Assembly (NCBI GenBank): GCA_033239005.1
Contig: BSQZ01000001.1
Span: 4,470,001 to 4,534,000 of the forward strand
From: Lamellibrachia satsuma
Taxonomy: Eukaryota > Annelida > Polychaeta > Sabellida > Siboglinidae
Direction of reading: 5' to 3'
DNA length: 64,000 nt
Part shown: piece by piece, positions 1 through 12,700 of the stretch
Layout of the letters: every line of letters begins with the position of its first letter
Numbering within the stretch: position 1 is the first letter of the stretch
Notes under the pieces: generated by a model
Database searches by the model: none
What the model was told of the DNA's origin: nothing
What the model saw: only the letters and a program-made list of their open reading frames with translations
Made by a program: the position numbers and the translations under genes

Positions 1-70
1 TCAGTCGGACTAAAACATCATGTTTAATATATATTTAAATATTGTTTTGCAGACCCTATATTATAAAGGT

Positions 71-388
71 GGCAGCCGTGGCCTAGTGGTTAAGGTGTTG
101 GGCTCTAAATTCGAGGGTTGCGAGTTCAAGACCCACACTGGTCACGGTTAGTTTTCGAAGCTTAGGCAATTTCGTTTACCCTACTTTGCCTCAGTCTACT
201 CAGCTGCAAATGAGTACAAACACTGTTTGGAAGGTACCTGCGATGGACTAGTGTCCCGTCCAGGAGAGTCAGTATAACTGCACTCTAAGTTGCTTCGCAC
301 TACAGAAACCAGGTTTAAGCACTGGCCATATAAGCCTTCCTGGCTTCCTAAGGCGTAATGCCTGGGGGATGACTTTACCTTACCTACC
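71..388 (+). mobile_element. tRNA-derived SINE with 13-bp target site duplications
   Basis: Starts with a tRNA-like head containing an A-box-like TGGCCTAGTGG and a B-box-like GAGTTCAAGACCC, followed by a non-tRNA body ending in TTACCTTACCTACC. Perfect 13-bp direct repeats (ATATTATAAAGGT) flank it at 58-70 and 389-401. The intact duplications suggest a fairly young insertion in an intron of the RhoGEF gene. Family not named. Confidence 0.9.
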
Positions 389-692
389 ATATTATAAAGG
401 TATAATAGTTAGCATAACTAACTAGAATCATACATAATAAAATTTACAATAAGAATGTTCGTGTTTCATTTTACATAAACTTGATCAAGTAGGATTTTTG
501 CACAACTACTGTCTAGAAATCAAACAAACACATTAATCGTCATCTTGAAAAACACAAATTGTCTACATTTTGCATACCACCAATGACATCAGCTTTGTAC
601 ACAGCTACTAAACAGTTAGGCAGTGTATTTATTTGTTTAACATTGTTCTGTCAAGATGATGTGAAACCTGAAGAAATAAACGCTGCACTTAC

Positions 693-780
693 TTTTTCCG
701 TTCGTCGACAGTGTTTGTGACTAGTTCATAGATCTGGGGTCCAAGACCCGATGTGCTCACGAGGAAGAAGGCCCGTTTAT
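693..780 (-). CDS. ARHGEF11/12-like: RhoGEF exon 27: PH domain continuation, last exon in window
   Basis: Reads DKRAFFLVSTSGLGPQIYEL and VTNTVDERK, matching PH strands 6-7 and the start of the C-terminal PH helix. CAACAG acceptor, GTAAGT donor, ending in phase 2, so at least one more exon must lie left of the window. Confidence 0.96.
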
Positions 781-3700
781 CTGTTGAGAGAAAACACTGC
801 ATAAGACTGGTCTTTCATTACAAGAGCCAATGAGCAAACAAGAAAGTTCCTTGGAACAACATCCTAATTATATGAAATGGTTATATTTCTAAATGTATCA
901 ACTTTTACACATTAAAAAGTAAAACAAAGTAGGAAAACAACAATCTTTGGAAAGCTTTAATAACCAAACAGGAGAAAGAGTGGTGTAGCACTGATGCATG
1001 ATATCATTTCAAGAATTCATCATTACCAGAATCTAAATTCTGATGCAGTCATGAAAATACCTCACTTGCTAGTAAATACAGAAACCAGTTGAATACTTTC
1101 ATCATTAATATTACTATGGACTCACAAAGATACCCAACTTTTCCAACTCTAAACCCAATTTCACTGACAACTGACAAATCTTAAAGACATTTAAATTTAT
1201 TGTTGGACTTTCACCAACCTCAAGCCATGCATACAATGCACAAAACCATGTAAAAATGGACCGACTGACCGGACCGGACTGACCGACCGACAGACCGACA
1301 AACCTACCAGTAGCAACATTCCTGGTGAGTAGATTGGTGAGTTTGATGATGGGACTGTGTGTGAACTTGGTGTCCTCCTTGCCTGCGACCACAGTGGTGC
1401 TCTGACAGCGCAGCACCAGGCGGTCGTCCACCTTCTGCAGCAGGACAAGGATGTCCTCCAGGAGAACCACGTGCAGGTCGATCTGCTTTGACTTGCCGAC
1501 CCGCCATGTCAGTGGGCCATCATGGATCATCTTGTGCCGGGTCAGATCAAGATTCTACAAGCAGTGGACATCATTAAAATAGGGAATGAATTAGTAAAAT
1601 ACATCCTCGCGTTAACTGAAGTGAGAAGAGCACAGAACTCACTCACTTGCAGCTAAATATAAATGTAGGGCAGTGGTCTACGTAGTAGAGCATTGGACTT
1701 TTGGTCAAGGGTACACTAAAAGCCGTTGGTCCCTTCTATCTGGTGTTTATGCCAGGGGAAGTAAAAGATCCAACAGGGGGTAAATGTGTAACCTGCCGTG
1801 GACTCCATCTCTCATGAGCCACTGCAGAAGTGTCTATGACGTGGCTCAGTCAATTTTGATAACCACCTTGCAAGAGGATACAACTGAATGAATGATACAC
1901 GTGTTTTTTCAAAAGAAGGTCACTTCAAATTAATTTATAATTGCAATTATTTAAATCCATGTATACTTTCTGTTGCATTATTGTTACAAGCATTTTTACA
2001 CTACAGGTGATTGTGGCGCTACATAAATCTCATATTTTATTATTATTATTTTATTTCCTGTCGTGTGGTTAGCGTTAGTGCCCATAACTTTTGTGATTTG
2101 GTTAATTAGGCCCCATGCATTGTGACAACATTCATATAAAGAACAATGGCACTGTTGGCCTTTGCAAAATGTATGTTGGGGTGATATAGGGTTCACAGCC
2201 GAGACAACGGAGGGTGTGATTCGGTTGTGTGTGAGAAGTAAGGTCTGCATGAAGTAGGTTAAGAGGAGATCAAATTGGAGTTTTTAAGACACTGAATGGG
2301 TATGAAAATATTGATAGAAATATTTTTTATCACTCAAGAAAGATAGTAGAACTAGAGGACATGAGGTAACATTAGTCAAGGATCAGTGTAGATTGGATGT
2401 CAGAAAGTATGGAACAAATGAAACAAATTATCTACAGATTGTGTAACTGCTAGCAGCGTGAATATGTTTAAAAACAAGGCTGATACATATCTGAGGAGGG
2501 CGGGTTACACATAGATGAAAAATGTTGGACTCTCGATAAACCAATGGCTTCCTTGTCCACTTGCCATCTGGGCCTTTGCCTTGGATGGCAATCTTGTTAA
2601 ATCAAAATCTGGACAACAGTGAACGGTGGCGCCACCAGATAGGTGAAACAAAACTAACAAATCACTCGCCTAACTTAGCTTGGTATGTCCAGACAAGCAA
2701 TTTATCATTCATCTCATTTTTACAAACGTTTCATTTCCTAAATAAAATTTATTATTAATTGTCAATGTTTTGACTAAGTGTACTACACAAGGTGGCCCAT
2801 ATTCACTGCTTCAGTGTCCAAGTCCCCATTGAATATAACAGAACACTGTAGTTTTGTAATAACAACCTGTTACATCACTCAGTAAACCCGCCTGATCGAT
2901 TCTATGCCGTCTCACTGACCTTGTACTCGGCCAGCACATTCTGCATGGCATTCTCAATGGGCCGCATGACAAGTCGTCGCTGTAACTCAACCAACTTTTG
3001 ATGGTTCTCGCTGTCTTTCACCGCCTGATTGACATAGTTCAAGATGTCCTTACTGCACTGTAGGGCGCGCTGCAGGTTGCGATGCTCCTCTGTGTTCGCT
3101 GCAGGTCAAAGTGCGCGTGATCAGGTCATATTTGGTTAACGGGAGAAATGAGGCAGGCTTTGGTGACAACAAAAACAACAACAGCTAATTCAAGGATTTG
3201 ATTCTAATCATGAAGTTGAGCAAAGCTGCACATATTTAATGGTGGTCTACAATATTTATGTTTGTATAAATACCTAATATTGTTGTGACACCTACTTTTG
3301 ACCATATATTCAGACCATACAATTAGAAAGACATATTTTGCAAAGACAATGATAACTGATCATGGGATAAGAATGATTATGTTATCATGCTAAAACATTC
3401 CTTTAAAAAGACCAGCAAGAAACACCACAGAAACCCTAGGTGCAATGCCCAACATGCGTTTTAATCTATCAACTAAACATTCAATGAGCAATAATTTCAC
3501 CATGGTAAGGGATTATCTTAAATCATTCATCCGTGAGAAAGTAATTTAACCCCTCTTTACGTAGCATGAAACTTTGAATGACATCCATCTGTGTGCAACT
3601 TTGGCAAGGTGGAACTTCAGCTGTCATAGCACAAAAATGCCTACATGTGCTCAAAGTCATGAACTGTGATAAAAGTGAGCACCCGCATGAACTGTGATCA

Positions 3701-6700
3701 AAATGAGCACACGCATGATCTGTGATCAAAGTCGGCAGCCACAAGAACTGTGCTCAAAGTCTGCAGCTGCATGAACTGTGGTCAAAGTCAGCAGCCGCAT
3801 GAACTGTGCTCAAAGTCAGCAGCTGCATGAACTGTGCTCAAAGTTGGCACCCGCATGAACTGTGATCAAAGTCAGCAGCCGCAAGAACTGTGCTCAAAGT
3901 CAGCAGCCGTACGAACTGTGCTCAAAGACAGCACCCGTATGAACTGTGATCAAAGTCAGCAGCCGCATGAACTGTGCTCAAAATCAGCAGCCGCATGAAC
4001 TGTGATAGGAAAATAAACTATGTTTGGGGGATAACAGAGCGATAACGCAGAGATGTAAGACAAAGGAAAGAACAGACGATGAAACCATTCTTGTGTTTTG
4101 TCCTACATCAATGTTTTGAGATCATCATAAACCATCAGCAATACTCACAAGACGTGTACTTGAGCAGGTTCTCTATCAGAAGTGGGTACTTGGTTAACCG
4201 TTGCATAGCTGTTGGTATGAGATCCTTGAGGTCAAACCTGCGGCACATCGGATTTTGAGACTGCTCCTGGAGGCAAAATCACAACAAATCTGAATTATCA
4301 TTGCAACTTTTTTCAGTTATACACACACCGCCATACAGGTGTGTGCCATCAGCACACATGACAGCCACAGGTGTGTGCTATCAGCACACATGACAGCCAC
4401 AGGTGTGTGCCATCAGCACACATGACAGCTACAGGTGTGTGCCATCAGCACACATGACAGCCACAGGTGTGTGCCATCAGCACACATGACAGCCACAGGT
4501 GTGTGCCATCAGCACACATGACAGCCACAGGTGTGTGCCATCAGCACACATGACAGCCACAGGTGTGTGCGATCAGCACACATGACAGCCACAGGTGTGT
4601 ACAATCAGGCCACAGCCACAGGTGCGTCATCAGGCCACAGCCACAGGTGTGTCATCAAGCCACAGCCATGGCAACTTTTTTCAGTTATACACACACCGCC
4701 ATACAGGTGTGTGCCATCAGCACACATGACAGCCACAGGTGTGTGCTATCAGCACACATGACAGCCACAGGTGTGTGCCATCAGCACACATGACAGCCAC
4801 AGGTGTGTACAATCAGGCCACAGCCACAGGTGCGTCATCAGGCCACAGCCACAGGTGTGTCATCAAGCCACAGCCATGGCATCAGGCCACATGAGTGTCA
4901 TCAGGTCACAGCCACAGGTGTATGCAATCAGGCCACAGCCACAGGTGCATCATCAGGCCACAGCCACAGGTGTATGCCATCAGGCCACAGCCACAGGTGT
5001 GTCACCAGGCCACAGTTACAGGTGCCCCATCAAGCCACAACAACAGGTGTACGCCATCAGGCCACAGCCACAGGTGTGTCACCAGGCCACAGTTACAGGT
5101 GCCCCATCAAGCCACAACAACAGGTGTACGCCATCAGGCCACAGCCACAGCCACAGGTGCCTCATTAGGCCACAGCAACAGGTATATGCCATCAGGCCAC
5201 AACCACAACCACACAGGCCACAACCACACAGGCCACAACCACAGTTGTGTGTCATCAAGCCACATCAACAGGTGTATGCCATCAGGCCACATGTGTGTCA
5301 TCAGGCTGCAGCCACAGGTGTATGCTACAGAAGAGAAACACCATCAACAATGTGAGTAAATGGACTCCTTGATGACGAAAGTGACCACAGTTTAACAAGA
5401 TTGCCATCCAAGGCAAAAGGTCCAGACGGCAAGTGGACAAGGATGCCAATGGCTTATTGAGAGTCTACAAATTTGTCATCTACGTCCAAATTTTCTGGAA
5501 GATGACATTTCAATTATCACTACATTTGATGATGTGGCATACAGATCTCATCGACTGACCTGAAGAAACTGCTGTAGTTTCTGGTCTTTCCGCTGTCGGT
5601 TCTTCAGCGTTTCCAAGGCATGCGACTGGTTGCGGCAGAAGATGGCAGAGGCCGTGCGGAACTTCTCTCCCGCCTCTCCGCTGAACTGTAACCAATGTAC
5701 ACAGTCACTATCCCTGCTTCTAGGTCATCAACCAATGTACACAGTCACCATCCCTGCTCCTAGGCCATCAACCAATGAACACAGTCACTATCCCTGCTCC
5801 TAGGCCATCAACCAACGTACACAGTCACTATCCCTGCTCCTAGGCCATCAGCCAATGTACACAGTCACTATCCCTGCTCCTAGGCTGTCAACCAATGAAC
5901 ACAATCACTATCCCTGCACTTAGGCCATCAACCAATGAACACAATCACTATCCCTGCACTTAGGCCATCAACCAATGAACACAGTCACTATCCCTGCTCT
6001 TAGGCCATCAACCAATGAACACAATCACTATCCCTGCACTTAGGCCATCAACCAATTAACACAATCACTATCCCTGCTCTTAGGCCATCAAAAAGAACTT
6101 ACCATGCTAAGTAAAATATCAGCTATGTTTTGTATCACAGGATTTATCTTCTTTCGCGCTTTGAATTCATTGTTTAACGCACCTGGAAATATAAATACAT
6201 TAAATTAGTTTGATTAATTTTTGTATCTGTCTGACTTAGGCACAATTTTGGTTTACAAAGCTTAGTATAGTTTCACTGCTGTTTATGGTGATCTTCATTC
6301 AACACCAAAAAGTGAATAGTCTGAATAACTGTTTCCTAGATCATACTTCACTTTTCTACACAATCACAAGAAGTTTTTCTTGCCTTAACTGAATTTATAT
6401 AATATTTGTCACCCTGTTTGGATCATTCTAAATCCAAGTATCAAAACATTAAATTCAAGTATCAAAGAATTCAATTCAAAACATTAAAATCAGCATGTTG
6501 TGTTCCATCCTATATCATTACTGCTGCCGACAAAATCACAAACACTACATATTGAAAACATTCAAAATGCACGCTTTTGTGTGCACATGTTCACAAACAT
6601 ACATCCATTCACAAGCTGCAAACATACATGCACCCATTCTATGACTTCTCGAATATCCAAAGTTACATACTATGCACTTGTATGATCTCCTCAAGATTTG

Positions 6701-9700
6701 GAAACAATAATTTGACTAGTTCGAAGGGGATCCACGACTCCTGATTCATGGGTGCGAGGAACACCTTGTGCATCACCTTCAGGTTGCGCACGTGGGCCTT
6801 CTCTGTGTGAATCAACTCTGAAACAAGTCACAGCTCAATTAACACGTCACTGCTCAATTAACACATCACGGATCAATTAACACGCCACAGCTCAATTAAG
6901 ACTCTCCTCAACTGATTTAGCCCATTGTGAATCAGGTTCGTTGATGTTCACGTTTGTAGGGTGTGTGTAGTTAAGTAATACACACAGTTGGTTTAATAAT
7001 AGTTTGTACTTTTGCTAAAATCATTGAAAGAATTGACTTTGATCATTAGATCGTGTGATTAGTGAAAGTATGAATAGTTTTATGCTATACTGAGCCAGAC
7101 AACTTCTGCCATTTTTGCTGAATTTTGACCAGATATAGTAAAAATATGTACTAGTTTGTCTAATGATTTAACCAAAATTAAATAGATAATCATATGGGTT
7201 CATTTGCAATCTTACAGATTTACGTTACCAGTCTTCCAGGGGTGCACCCTCAGGGTTGGTTTCTATGCAACCAGGAGGGTAGCATGGTCGCAGGCTAAGA
7301 GGTTTGAACCTAGAAGTTGCTAGCAGACAGACTGACCGTTCAACACGTCCTGCCGTTTCTTCTCCTTTGGTTTCAGCTTGCGCAATATGTCTTTAGGGAT
7401 GATTGTGTCAAGTGGTGGTAACTCAATCTCAGCCTCAAAGTCAGAGTCATCGTGATGATGCCTCTGGAGCTGAAGCTGGGCAGCTGATGCTGATGACACC
7501 GTCGATGACAGTGTCGTCGTCTCAGGGTTGGAGTTGATGTCATTCAACACCTCATTGGAATTGCTTGGACTGTCAAAGCTCCTACTGGTGTCACAAGGCA
7601 ACACGTCATCAACGTCAATGACACAACAGATTTTTAGAGAAAACTTCTAAGACGGAAGATGGAGGTGCTTTGGGTTGGGCAGCAACAAAGATCTAGAGAT
7701 AAAACTGGAAGGGAAGAAACTGAACCAACGAGACAGCTTTACATGCCTGGGTGGAGTGGTTTGCAGGGACGGTGGCATGGAGACAGAAATTCACACGAGA
7801 ATACAAGCTGAGGTGAGTGCATAGAGGAAAATGGAAGGGGTGATGGGAGATACATATATTGAAAGCTAAAAGGAAAGGTGCTTAGCTCATGCATAACACC
7901 AGCCTACCTATACGGCCTAGAGACCATGGCAATGAAGGAAAAACAAGATCTGCAGGTTTGCAGGTATAACTGGGTGAGAAGAACTGCGAGTGAAAACAAT
8001 AGATGACGAGGAGTCGGTTAAAGTAGGCTGGCACATGAAAGGAATGGAAGGGGAATGGTTGATGACGAGACTGTATGCGCTTAGAGTGGAGGGTAGAAGG
8101 AGAAGAGGAAGACGGAGATGAGAGGACTGCATGGAAAGGTTTGGCAGGAGTGTAAGGTGAGGAGTGAGGGATGGGGAGTGGAAACGGGTGGTGGAGACAG
8201 CAGTGAAATGGGATCAGTGAAGAATGGGAAACAAAAATCGACGGCTAGTATCGGTGCCAGCCTCACCCCAGACTACAGGGATAAAGAGGAGAACAACAAC
8301 AGACACTTCCATTTAACACAGGTATAGTGTTTATTACCTGTGATAAAGGTGTAACATACAGTTTTACACCTGAATCTTTGTTGTTCGATGTCCACCTGCT
8401 ATTGTCCACCTGCTAATCCAGTTTAGATTCTTTCTGTATTTTGTATTTTCTTCATGTTACCTAGGCTTATTTACTAGAACATTGTTTTACACATGAATCA
8501 ATATTAACTAATTGCCCTTCATTTACTGTTGTGTTACAAAGGCACTGAACAAAAATAACGTTTTGCACAGGGATCAGTACTAACTAATACTAACTAATTA
8601 CACTTCATTTTCACTGGCACTGAACAAAAATAAAACACCTGTTTGACTTAACAAAATTTATCAACGCTTTGTTCGGCATACATGACATTAACTTACCTGT
8701 TAGAAATGATAGAAAGACTAGAATTTGAGGAGCTGCCTGACTGGTTGAGTGCTTTCAACGTCTGTTCATCAACTTGCACATCGCTGAAAGGTTAAGAAGC
8801 AACAATCAGCCTGCTGAACAAGTATCAGACTGAAACAAACCAAGGTTAACACAGATGACTTTAACCTGCTGAGGGGGCTGCGGCAGTGAAAGGGTAACCA
8901 ACGGATGAGTCGATAATGTACATAAACGTGTGCCAATTAATTTTGCAAACAAGCATGCTGGCAGTGAAGTGCAAAGCCAAAACATAATAAAATCCACCAC
9001 AAATGGATGTTCGGACACTTCTGTCAACATATGGGTGACCATATGTTGCCGTAACAGCACGCATTGTAGATTGTATATAACTATCTCATCCACCGAGACT
9101 GGATGTGTACGAAGCCCTATTAAGCAGTGCTAGTGGAAACCCTGTTACAATCCCTAGACATTCACTCCCTCGCAGTTACATGAAAACGCCTATACATGCT
9201 GCTCTATATTGCTCCACACTGCTATAAGAATATATTCAAATGTCAGTTGTCCTTTAAACATATTTCCTTAGTAGCATGTAACGAAGTTAGATCCCAGTTT
9301 GTTACATTCGTTAAAACTGTTACCTTTACATCTTATATATATATATTATATATTATATATAAATACATATATCTAACATATACTTTGAGCTCATGAATAT
9401 ATGTCCGAAATAATTCCATTCAAGATAAATAATTCATATAAATAATTGCAGACGCCCATGTCCATAAGTTACAACCACATTACTGTTTTACTTAATGTAT
9501 TTTACTTACAGTTATAATTATTTATCTTGAATGTGTTCCTATTTTATTTCACCCAGACAAATAACCCACAGAGCAATGTAGAACAGCATAAATAATGACA
9601 GCATTGTAAGAGAAGGTTTAATTGTCAACACAAACTAGCGTAGAAGTCCCAGGAAGAGAAATGTAGTCATATACTTCTGACAACACAGATGATGTTATAC

Positions 9701-12700
9701 ATAACACTATGTTACACTTCGGTGGTCTCTGTACATAAGTAGCTTATCCCTGAGTGGACCGACGTTCTGCTTTCTTGGAATGTAAATTATACATATTTTT
9801 ACCTCTCAACAAACTGTGGTTGTGTCATTGAATATTTTGACAGAATCTCCGTCTTCTTCTAGTGAAGTCTGTCCGCCGATGAAGACCGAGAGATTCAAAC
9901 AAAATATTTGAAGATAAACCACAGTTCCCTGAGAGGTAAACGCTAGGTCAAAATTATGTAGTCTATGTTTATGGAAATGATACATGACAGGCCAAAGGTA
10001 GATTTGGTGGACTGTGGGGAAAACTGGGAGAAATTCATTGCAAATGGGATCATTTGGGATGTGGATGGAACGACACAGTATACAGGATACAGAGAGAGGG
10101 AGGAGTTGTTGAGGGATATGGAGAGGGAGAAAGAGCTGTTGAGGGAGACAGAAAGAGGGAGAAGGCACTGTTGGGGGATACAGAGATAGGGAGAAGGAGC
10201 TGTTGAGGGACATAGAAACTGGAAGGAGCTGTTGAGGGATACAGAGAGAGGGAGAAAGAGCTGTTGGTGGAAGGAGCTGTTGAGGGATATAGAAAGAGGG
10301 AGAAGGAGCTGTTGAGGGATATAGAAAGAGGGAGAAGGAGCTGTTGAGGGATATAGAAAGAGGGAGAAGGAGCTGTTGAGGGATATAGAAAGAGGGAGAA
10401 GGAACTGTTGAGGGATATAGAAAGAGGGAGAAGGAGCTGTTGAGGGATACAGAGAGAGGGAGAAGGAGCTGTTGAGGGATACAGAAACAGGGAGAAGGAG
10501 CTGTTGAGGGATACAGAGAGAGGGGGAAGGAGCTGTTGAGAGATACAGAGAGAGGGAGAAGGAGGGAGGAGCTGTTGAGGGATATAGAAAGAGGGAGAAG
10601 GAGCTGTTGAGGGATACAGTAACAGGGAGAAGGAGCTGTTGAGGGATATAGAAAGAGGGAGAAGGAGCTGTTGAGGGATACTGAAAGAGGGAGAAGGAGC
10701 TGTTGAGGGATACAGAAAGAGGGAGAAGCAGCTGTTGAGGGATATAGAAAGAGGGAGGAGCTGTTGAGGTATACAGAAAGAGGGAAAAGGAGCTGTTGAG
10801 GGATATAGAAAGAGGCAGAAGGAGCTGTTGAGGGATACAGAAAGAGGGAGAAGGAGCTGTTGATGGATACAGAAAGAGGGAGAAGGAGCTGTTGAGGGAT
10901 ACAGAAAGAGGGAGAAGGAGCTGTTGAGGGATACAGAAAGAGGGAGAAGGAGCTGTTGAGGGATACAGAAAGAGAGAGAAGGAGCTGTTGAGGGATACAG
11001 AAAGAGGGAGAAGGAGCTGTTGAGGGACACAGAAAGAGAGAGAAGGAGCTGTTGAGGGATATAGAAAGAGGGAGAAGGAGCTGTTGAGGGATATAGAAAG
11101 AGGGAGAAGGAGCTGTTGAGGGATACAGAAAGAGGGAGAAGCAGCTGTTGAGGGATATAGAAAGAGGGAGGAGCTGTTGAGGTATACAGAAAGAGGGAGA
11201 AGGAGCTGTTGAGGGATACAGAAAGAGGGAGAAGGAGCTGTTGATGGATACAGAAAGAGGGAGAAGGAGCTGTTGAGGGATACAGAAAGAGGGAGAAGGA
11301 GCTGTTGAGGGATACAGAAAGAGGGAGAAGGAGCTGTTGAGGGATACAGAAAGAGAGAGAAGGAGCTGTTGAGGGATACAGAAAGAGGGAGAAGGAGCTG
11401 TTGAGGGATATAGAAAGAGGGAGAAGGAGCTGTTGAGGGATATAGAAAGAGGGAGAAGGAGCTGTTGAGGGATATAGAACGACGGACGAGAAACAAGTTG
11501 TTTCTATCAGAGAACATGCATGCTCGGGGGCCATCTCAAGAACATGCATGCTCAGGGCCATCTCAAGAACATGCATGCTCTGGGCCATCTTAAGAACATG
11601 CATGCTCAGGGCCATCTCAAGAACATGCATGCTCTGGGCCATCTTAAGAACATGCATGCTCAGGGGCCGTCTCAAGACAGCATGCTGTGTACTTGGTCGG
11701 CAAACTGATTATAGCTAGCCCTGGGTCTGAGGACATGCATGTTTTCGATGAGAGGACTACAGCCCATGAACCAATGAACAACTAGTAAACTAACTAGCAA
11801 AAACAGCATCTACAGTAGCATGTGTTAATTACTGGCCAACTACACCTGTGGATCAATCCATAGCCATGCTACAGGTATCTATGTGAAGCATTAACCAATC
11901 TCAACAAAGCCAACACCGCGCAGGACGTCTAGACTGGCACTACCAATGGACAGCACAACAGTTTTATTTTTTTATTTTTTTGTGCATCCCTCTAAGAAAT
12001 ATTTATTTTATATATCAACCCCATCTACAAAAGTCAAACTTCTGTTGCAATGTTGAAAATATTGAACCATCCCAAAGAATAATTTTGCTGGAGACAACAA
12101 GTTGCATCCTTATAAGAACTTAAGCAGGAACATAGCCTTGAATGTGCTGTAGCAACTAGCAAATCCTCAAAACTACATACAGTGCCAGCTACATACATAT
12201 GGATTCATGCATAGATGTGTGTGTGTGGGCATGCGGACGGTCTAAGTGCATGAATGCAGATATTCATGCAAGCGTACATGCATTGGTATGTATGCATGCG
12301 TGTTCATGTGTGTACAAATGTCTGCATGCAAATATCATTGAAACATACAGTGAACTACTAGCAGGGATGCACGGCGCAAACACTCATACCGTGTTGTAAT
12401 AATTCACAGTGAATGAATTCCATTCTTTAGAATCTAATCATTTACAACATTCACAGAGCAACAGATGACTTTATTACTAACACGGATAACAAAGTATACA
12501 TTTTCTAGTTTCACAGAGCTGGAAAACAATCTCAAATGCCAGTGTAAAGATGATACACATACATATCTTGAAGAAAACAAAATCACGCAGGTTAATTAGT
12601 TACTTGTTTCGCACAGCTGTGTGAAAACCATGAAGACATACTTTGGGTCATCTGTGTCAGTCGTATCAGGACTGTGTGTCATCCGCGGCGTCGTTGGTGA

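Noticed and set aside
9943..11675. Very long minus-strand open frames (over 500 codons) of a Ser/Pro/Leu-rich repeat protein
   Set aside because: They coincide exactly with the 32-bp array, appear in more than one frame, and have no splice or start context. A purine-rich repeat without stop codons explains them.
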